Source: Pseudomonas cyclaminis (GTDB taxonomy: Bacteria; Pseudomonadota; Gammaproteobacteria; Pseudomonadales; Pseudomonadaceae). From it: 32,628 nt of DNA. Below the pieces are notes generated by a model that searched no databases, was not told the DNA's origin, and saw only the letters and a program-made list of their open reading frames with translations. Positions 27,793-32,628 of this stretch are shown here, piece after piece. The translations under genes and the position numbers were made by a program. The DNA lies in contig NZ_JADDUM010000052.1 of NCBI RefSeq assembly GCF_015163715.1, positions 1 to 32,628 of the forward strand, read 5' to 3'. Position 1 is the stretch's first letter, and each line of letters opens with the position of its first letter.

Positions 27793-30180
27793 ATGGGGAG
27801 CTACAACAAGCACGCGCTGTACTCAGCGATTTTGTCGGCCAATTTGCTGACCGCTGTGAGCTTCAATCCAGTCTTTGCGGCCGAAACGTCCGCCGCCGAT
27901 GCACCCAGACTCGACACCGTGATCGTCACCGGTACCCGCGCCCAGGAGCGCACGGCCAGCGCGTCGCTGTCACCCATCGATGTGATCTCCGGCGAAAGCC
28001 TGCGCAGCACCGGCTCCGATGAGCTGGGCGCGGTGCTGGCGCGCCTGATTCCATCCATCAATTTCCCGCGCCCAAGCCTGGTGGATGGCGCCGAACTGGT
28101 GCGACCTGCGCAATTGCGCGGCCTGTCACCCGATCAGGTGCTGGTGCTGGTCAATGGCAAGCGCCGCCACACCAGTGCCTTCGTCAACCTGGGCGGTGCG
28201 GTGGGGCGAGGCTCGGCGCCGGCGGACCTGAATGCGATCCCGCTGTCGGCGGTGGACCATATCGAAGTGCTGCGCGACGGCGCCTCGGCGCGTTACGGCT
28301 CGGATGCGATCGCCGGAGTGATCAACGTGATCCTCAAGCACGCCGACCATGGCGGCTCCATCTCCACCAAGTTTGGCGAATACAAGAAGGGTGATGGTAT
28401 CCAGCGCAATGTCAGCGGCAATACTGGCCTGGCATTGGGCGACAACGGCTTTATCAACCTCTCGGCCGAAGGCGCCGACAACGATTACACCAACCGCGCC
28501 GGGGATGACTACCGTGCGGGCAGTGTCGGTTCTACCACCTACGGCCAGCGTGTTTTCCGTCAGGGCGAGCCGGCTACCAATGAAGGCAAGTTCCAGTTCA
28601 ACTCCGAATATTCCTTCAACGACTCGGCCGAGTTCTACACCTTCGGCGGCTACAGCAAGCGGCGCGGCGAGACGGCGGCGTTCTACCGGGCGAGCAATGC
28701 GGCCAACAACATCCCAGCGCTCAACCCCAACGGTTACCTGCCGTTGATCAAGGGCAACCTCGAAGACACCTCGCTGGTGGTGGGCTTGCGCGGCTCGCTG
28801 GCCTACGACTGGCATTACGACTTGTCGGCCAACTACGGCAAGAACCAGTACGCCCTCAGCACCGAAACCATCAACACCTCCCTGGGACTGGCCACGCCGC
28901 GCAAGTTCGACAACGGCACCCTGAGCAACGACCAGAAACAAGTCAGCCTGGATCTGTCCCGTGAGTTTGATGTGGGTTGGCTGCCGTATCCGGTGTCCGT
29001 GGCGTTTGGGGGCGAATACCTGCATCAGGGCTATGAAATCGAAGCCGGCGAGCCGGCATCCTACTTCCAGACCGGCAGCTCCGGGCTGGGTGGTTTCCGG
29101 GATGCCGATGCCGGCACCAGCTCGCGTCACAATTGGGCCCAGTACCTGGACCTGGAAACCAATTTCACCGAAAAACTCAGCGCCTCGGCCGCCGTGCGTC
29201 ATGAGGATTACAGTGATTTCGGCTCCAATGTCAGCGGCTCGCTGTCAGCCCGCTATGACTTCACCCCGCAAGTGGCCTTGCGCGGCAGTGTTTCCAACGG
29301 TTTCCGCGCACCCTCCCTGGCTCAGCAGAATTTTGCCTACACCTCGTCGCAGTTGATCGGCAGCACCATCCAGGAAGCCGGCACCTTCCCGGCCAACAGC
29401 CAGGTGGCGCGCCTGCTCGGCGCCGAGGACCTCAAGGCCGAGAAGTCGCGCAACTACAGCCTTGGCCTGGTGCTGGAACCGGCCGATGACCTGACGGTGA
29501 CGGTGGATGTGTACCGCATCGACATCCGTGACCGTATCAGCCTGTCCTCCAACCTTGGCATAAACGCGGCGACGCGTGCCTATCTGCAGGCCAACGGCGT
29601 GGGCAACATCGACTACACCACCGCCCGCTACTTCACCAATGCCACCGACACCAGCACCGATGGCGTCGACCTGGTGGCCAACTATCGCTACCTATTCGAC
29701 AGCGGCGTCCGCTGGAACAGCACCGTAGGCTACAACTACAACCACACCAAAGTGACCGATGTGAAACCCAACCCGGCCATCCTCGACAGCCTTGGCGCGA
29801 ACCTGGTGCGGGTAGACCGCCGCGAGCGCATCGGTTTGCTTGGCGATACCACGCCTCAGCACAAGCTGAGCCTGGGTAACGACTTCACGTTCGGTAATTG
29901 GGCACTGCACAGCAACCTGGTGCGCTATGGTGAATTCACCAGCTACCAGGCGGACAAGGTCAACGACCAGACCTTCAAGGCAGCCTGGGTGCTGGATTTG
30001 TCGGCCGACTACAAGTTGAAGAACTGGACCTTCACCCTGGGCGGCGACAACGTCACCGATAAATACCCGGAGAAGGTCAACGCCTTCGCCAGCAGCGGTG
30101 GCAATTTGGCCTATAGCACTTTTTCGCCGTACGGTTACAGCGGCGCGTTTTATTACGGTAAAGTTGCTTACAACTGGTAA
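27793..30180 (+). CDS. TonB-dependent outer-membrane receptor
   Basis: A 795-residue outer-membrane active transporter. The signal peptide ends near FAA/E (residue 30), the TonB box is DTVIVTG (41-47), and the plug domain runs to about 180 with LRGLSPDQVLVLVNGKRRH and the conserved RDGASARYGSDAIAGVINVIL. The 22-stranded barrel fills the rest, with the TBDR signature NGFRAPSLAQQNF and YSLGLVLEPADDLTVTVDVYRIDI; it ends in Trp. There is no N-terminal signalling extension and no sigma/anti-sigma pair nearby. The plug sequence type (VNGKRRHTSAFVN, GRGSAPADLNAIP) belongs to receptors of undefined ligand, so iron-siderophore uptake should not be assumed. Confidence 0.93.
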   Translation: MGSYNKHALYSAILSANLLTAVSFNPVFAAETSAADAPRLDTVIVTGTRAQERTASASLSPIDVISGESLRSTGSDELGAVLARLIPSINFPRPSLVDGAELVRPAQLRGLSPDQVLVLVNGKRRHTSAFVNLGGAVGRGSAPADLNAIPLSAVDHIEVLRDGASARYGSDAIAGVINVILKHADHGGSISTKFGEYKKGDGIQRNVSGNTGLALGDNGFINLSAEGADNDYTNRAGDDYRAGSVGSTTYGQRVFRQGEPATNEGKFQFNSEYSFNDSAEFYTFGGYSKRRGETAAFYRASNAANNIPALNPNGYLPLIKGNLEDTSLVVGLRGSLAYDWHYDLSANYGKNQYALSTETINTSLGLATPRKFDNGTLSNDQKQVSLDLSREFDVGWLPYPVSVAFGGEYLHQGYEIEAGEPASYFQTGSSGLGGFRDADAGTSSRHNWAQYLDLETNFTEKLSASAAVRHEDYSDFGSNVSGSLSARYDFTPQVALRGSVSNGFRAPSLAQQNFAYTSSQLIGSTIQEAGTFPANSQVARLLGAEDLKAEKSRNYSLGLVLEPADDLTVTVDVYRIDIRDRISLSSNLGINAATRAYLQANGVGNIDYTTARYFTNATDTSTDGVDLVANYRYLFDSGVRWNSTVGYNYNHTKVTDVKPNPAILDSLGANLVRVDRRERIGLLGDTTPQHKLSLGNDFTFGNWALHSNLVRYGEFTSYQADKVNDQTFKAAWVLDLSADYKLKNWTFTLGGDNVTDKYPEKVNAFASSGGNLAYSTFSPYGYSGAFYYGKVAYNW

Positions 30181-30207
30181 CACACAGGAGGCGTACCGCT
30201 TTTCGCC

Positions 30208-30861
30208 ATGACCGCCATTGAAACCGATCTTCAGCAATTGGCTTACCCTCCGCGGCTCGATCTGGGGCCGCAACTCACTCACGAACAGTTGATGAGCTCG
30301 ATGCAGGCCACCATGGGCCGGCACAAAGGTGGGCCGGTGTGGCTATTTGCGTACGGTTCGCTGATCTGGCGTCCTGAATGCTCGTCCTCCGAGCGGTTGC
30401 GGGCACGGGTCCATGGTTATCACCGGGGCCTGTACCTGTGGTCCCACGAGCATCGGGGTACGCCGGAAACACCGGGATTGGTGTTCGGGCTGGATCGCGG
30501 TGGCTCGTGCAGCGGGTTCGCCTACCGCTTGCCGGAAGATCAGTTGGAGGCCTCGCTTTATGCCTTGTGGCAGCGCGAGATGCCGTACCCGTCCTACCGG
30601 CCACACTGGCTCAGCTGCCGTCTTGAGGATGGCAGTCAGGTGCAGGCCTTGGGGTTTGTGTTGGAACGGCATTTGCCCAGTTACGCAGGCAATTTACCCG
30701 ACGTGATCCTCAATCACGTGCTGCAAAGCGCTTGCGGGCGTTACGGCACTACGCGCGATTATGTCGAGCAGACCGTGAACGCCCTGCGTAGCCACGCCAT
30801 GCCAGATAAGAATCTGGAGGCGCGGCTCAAGCGGTGTGCAAAGGGTTGCTCAGGCGATTAG
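30208..30861 (+). CDS. chaC: ChaC-type gamma-glutamylcyclotransferase
   Basis: A 217-residue cytosolic enzyme. It has the family motif [13 protein letters not shown] (44-56), [13 protein letters not shown] (83-95) and the likely catalytic Glu124 in [11 protein letters not shown]. ChaC proteins split glutathione into 5-oxoproline and Cys-Gly. It lies 27 bases after the TonB receptor gene, so may be cotranscribed. A perfect AGGAGG (30186-30191) lies 16 bases before the ATG, unusually far, and no in-frame start exists between. The stop overlaps that of the convergent glpT by 4 bases. Confidence 0.85.
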   Translation: MTAIETDLQQLAYPPRLDLGPQLTHEQLMSSMQATMGRHKGGPVWLFAYGSLIWRPECSSSERLRARVHGYHRGLYLWSHEHRGTPETPGLVFGLDRGGSCSGFAYRLPEDQLEASLYALWQREMPYPSYRPHWLSCRLEDGSQVQALGFVLERHLPSYAGNLPDVILNHVLQSACGRYGTTRDYVEQTVNALRSHAMPDKNLEARLKRCAKGCSGD

Positions 30862-32195
30862 CGCGCCGAGCTGACGCTGTTGGTGTGCCACAGCGTTGGG
30901 ATCAGGAACGCGATCGCCAGCAGGCACGCGCCGATCAGCAGGACAAAACCACCGTCCCAGCCGAAGTGGTCAACGGTGTAGCCCATCGCCGCACTCGCGG
31001 CCACCGAACCACCCAGGTAACCGAACAGACCGGTGAAGCCCGCAGCCGTACCGGCGGCTTTCTTCGGGGCCAGTTCCAGCGCCTGCAGGCCGATCAGCAT
31101 CACCGGGCCGTAGATCAGGAAGCCGATGGAGAACAGCGCAATCATGTCGACCATCGGGTTGCCCGGCGGATTGAGCCAGTAAACCAGGGTTGCCACGGTC
31201 ACCAGCGCCATGAACACCACGCCCGTCAGGCCGCGGTTGCCACGGAATATCTTGTCCGACATCCAGCCGCACAACAGCGTGCCAGGAATGCCCGCCCACT
31301 CGTAGAAGAAGTACGCCCAGGACGTTTTATCCACGTCGAAGTGCTTGGCTTCCTTCAGGTAAGTCGGCGCCCAGTCCAGCACGCCGTAGCGCAGCAAGTA
31401 GACGAACACGTTGGCGAAGGCGATGTACCACAGCATTTTGTTGCGCAGCACGTATTTGACGAAGATTTCCTTGGCGCTGAATTCTTCTTCATGGCTGGCG
31501 TCGTAGCCTTCCGGGTAGTCGTTCTTGTACTGCTCGATGGGCGGCAGGCCGACGGATTGCGGGGTATCGCGCATGGTGATGAAGGCAAAGGCCGCTACCG
31601 CCAAGGCCACAGTGGCCGGCACGTAGAAGGCAGCGTGCCAGTCGTTGAACCAGGCCATGCCCAGCAGGAACAGCGGGCCGATCAGACCGCCGCCGACGTT
31701 GTGCGCCACGTTCCACACCGAAACCACGCCGCCGCGTTCTTTCTGCGACCACCAGTGCACCATGGTCCGCCCACTTGGCGGCCAGCCCATGCCCTGGGCC
31801 CAACCGTTGATGAACAGCAAAATGAACATCATGGTCACGCTGGACGTTGCCCAAGGTGCGAAACCGAAAATGAACATGACACCCGCCGACACCAACAGGC
31901 CGAAAGGCAGGAAGTAGCGAGGGTTTGAACGGTCGGACACCAGGCCCATGAGGAACTTGGACAGGCCGTAGGCAATCGCGATGGCCGACATCGCCAGGCC
32001 CAGTTGACCGCGGGTGTAACCCTCGTCGATCAGATAAGGCATGGCCAGGGAGAAGTTTTTACGCAGCAGGTAATAACCGGCGTAACCAAAGAAAATACCG
32101 GCGAAGATCTGCCAGCGCAGTCGTCGGTAGGTACTGTCTATTTTTTCTTCAGGCAGGGGCGCCTGGTGCGCGGCAGGACGAAAGAAAGCAAACAT
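30858..32195 (-). CDS. glpT: Glycerol-3-phosphate transporter (MFS antiporter)
   Basis: A 445-residue inner-membrane protein with 12 predicted membrane segments. It exchanges glycerol-3-phosphate for inorganic phosphate. The substrate-binding residues known from E. coli GlpT fall at the same numbers: Arg45 in [11 protein letters not shown], His165 in WNVAHNVGG and Arg269 in [10 protein letters not shown]. The central loop between the two halves is at about residues 210-250. The start at 32195 has GGAG 7 bases upstream. It is monocistronic, preceded by two GlpR-like operators and convergent with chaC. Confidence 0.95.
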   Translation of the reverse strand: MFAFFRPAAHQAPLPEEKIDSTYRRLRWQIFAGIFFGYAGYYLLRKNFSLAMPYLIDEGYTRGQLGLAMSAIAIAYGLSKFLMGLVSDRSNPRYFLPFGLLVSAGVMFIFGFAPWATSSVTMMFILLFINGWAQGMGWPPSGRTMVHWWSQKERGGVVSVWNVAHNVGGGLIGPLFLLGMAWFNDWHAAFYVPATVALAVAAFAFITMRDTPQSVGLPPIEQYKNDYPEGYDASHEEEFSAKEIFVKYVLRNKMLWYIAFANVFVYLLRYGVLDWAPTYLKEAKHFDVDKTSWAYFFYEWAGIPGTLLCGWMSDKIFRGNRGLTGVVFMALVTVATLVYWLNPPGNPMVDMIALFSIGFLIYGPVMLIGLQALELAPKKAAGTAAGFTGLFGYLGGSVAASAAMGYTVDHFGWDGGFVLLIGACLLAIAFLIPTLWHTNSVSSAR

Positions 32196-32243
32196 TCAAG
32201 AGCTCCAGATTTCTTGTTTTGACTGCGGATGCGAATGTTACAG

Positions 32244-32257
32244 TTTCGTTACCGAAA
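32244..32257 (-). promoter_or_regulatory. GlpR-like operator, proximal site
   Basis: TTTCG-TTAC-CGAAA is a perfect inverted repeat with the core TTCG-N4-CGAA of the E. coli GlpR operator. It lies about 50 bases upstream of the glpT start. Confidence 0.5.
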
Positions 32258-32302
32258 ATAGCATCGCCTCTTCGCGGCAAACACGGGAAATGAGAGCAAG
32301 TG

Positions 32303-32322
32303 CATGTTCTCTTACGAACATG
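32303..32322 (-). promoter_or_regulatory. GlpR-like operator, distal site
   Basis: CATGTTC-TCTTAC-GAACATG is a perfect inverted repeat with 7-base arms; the ATGTTC-N6-GAACAT layout equals that of the E. coli GlpR operator. It lies about 110 bases upstream of glpT. Confidence 0.55.
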
Positions 32323-32367
32323 TCGCGAATAGATAAGTAGTGGTCGCAAACAGTTTCTGACGCGGGT

Positions 32368-32478
32368 GGAGATTCAAATGTGGGAGGGGCTTGCCCCCGA
32401 TAGCGGTGTTTCAGCTATAGGTGAGTTGACTGACCCACTGCAATCGGGGGCAAGCCCCCTCCCACATTTGAATCTCCA
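32368..32478. repeat. REPIN (inverted pair of GTGGGAGGGGGCTTGCCCCCGAT repeats)
   Basis: Two inverted arms of about 35 bases (32368-32401 and 32443-32478) surround a 41-base spacer. Each arm holds the outer segment GGAGATTCAAATGTGGGAGG and the inner GGGCTTGCCCCCGAT-type palindrome. The left arm has one G fewer than the right. This is the common fluorescens-group REPIN layout; such elements are moved by RAYT transposases encoded elsewhere. Confidence 0.9.
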
Positions 32479-32496
32479 TTGGTTTCAAGACCCCAC

Positions 32497-32533
32497 AAAA
32501 AGCCCCACTCGGCTTACACCGAACGGGGCTTTG
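32497..32533 (-). terminator. Intrinsic terminator of the gene at the window end
   Basis: On the minus strand AAAGCCCC, a loop of about 18 bases with a smaller inner stem, GGGGCTTTTTG. It lies about 15 bases after the stop codon at 32549-32551. Confidence 0.85.
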
Positions 32534-32548
32534 TCTGACCAGCCCGCC

Positions 32549-32628
32549 TTACGCGACGTTCATGGTCTTGTGTGTCTCAATCAAATGCGCCACCACACCC
32601 GGATCCCGCCAGAGTGGAGATATCCCCC
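32549..32628 (-). CDS. 3' end of an unidentified gene (partial)
   Basis: An open frame enters from the window edge and ends with TAA, coding ISPLWRDPGVVAHLIETHK and then TMNVA as the last residues. The terminator just downstream supports a real gene end. Only 25 residues are visible and I do not recognise the family. Confidence 0.65.
   Translation of the reverse strand, partial: GISPLWRDPGVVAHLIETHKTMNVA

Noticed and set aside
32368..32478. CRISPR-like repeat pair
   Set aside because: The two copies are inverted, not direct, and match the REPIN layout; no further repeats or cas genes are present.

Overview
The window is chromosomal DNA from a Pseudomonas of the fluorescens group. The evidence is the gene set (Mg-type hemB next to ppk1, ppx, trxA, rho, ubiD), the GC-rich coding sequence, and the short palindromic repeats of the fluorescens-type REP families between genes. 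No rRNA, tRNA, CRISPR array, insertion sequence or prophage was seen.

Layout. (1) 42-3181, minus strand: a four-gene envelope operon in the order COG3014 lipoprotein, YcfL/DUF1425 lipoprotein, LpoB-like lipoprotein, CsgG-like periplasmic protein. The first gene is broken by a one-base frameshift. (2) 3447-5799, plus: a cytochrome c-FTR1 iron permease, also broken by a one-base frameshift, then a YaiI/DUF188 protein. (3) 5871-8504: elbB, a membrane fatty acid hydroxylase/sterol desaturase and a DedA protein. (4) 8639-13661: hemB-ppk1 behind a promoter with a good Pho box, convergent with ppx across a bidirectional terminator framed by a REP pair. (5) 14108-18615: a small chaperone-usher fimbrial operon with two DUF1120-type subunits and a strong terminator after the first subunit. 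(6) 18587-22389: a polar amino acid ABC transporter operon (binding protein, two permeases, ATPase) divergent from a GntR/FCD regulator. (7) 22511-26923: trxA, rho, ubiD and a fused ferredoxin-flavin reductase. (8) 26982-32628: an outer-membrane barrel protein, a TonB-dependent receptor, a ChaC-type gamma-glutamylcyclotransferase, glpT with two GlpR-like operators, a REPIN, and the 3' end of one more gene.

How the parts work together. Regions 4 and 7 form one conserved neighbourhood; from memory ppx and trxA are direct neighbours in P. aeruginosa, so regions 5 and 6 (about 8.5 kb) look like accessory cargo between them. The Pho promoter would tie polyphosphate synthesis to phosphate starvation, with ppx opposing it. 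UbiD and the flavin reductase are translationally coupled and may share reduced-flavin chemistry for ubiquinone synthesis.

I found no clearly new biological system. The points most worth checking are the two similar single-G frameshifts (probably sequence error), the LpoB-like operon whose LpoB lacks the usual long Pro-rich linker, the Pho box before hemB-ppk1, the fimbrial/ABC insertion, and the GlpR-like sites at glpT.
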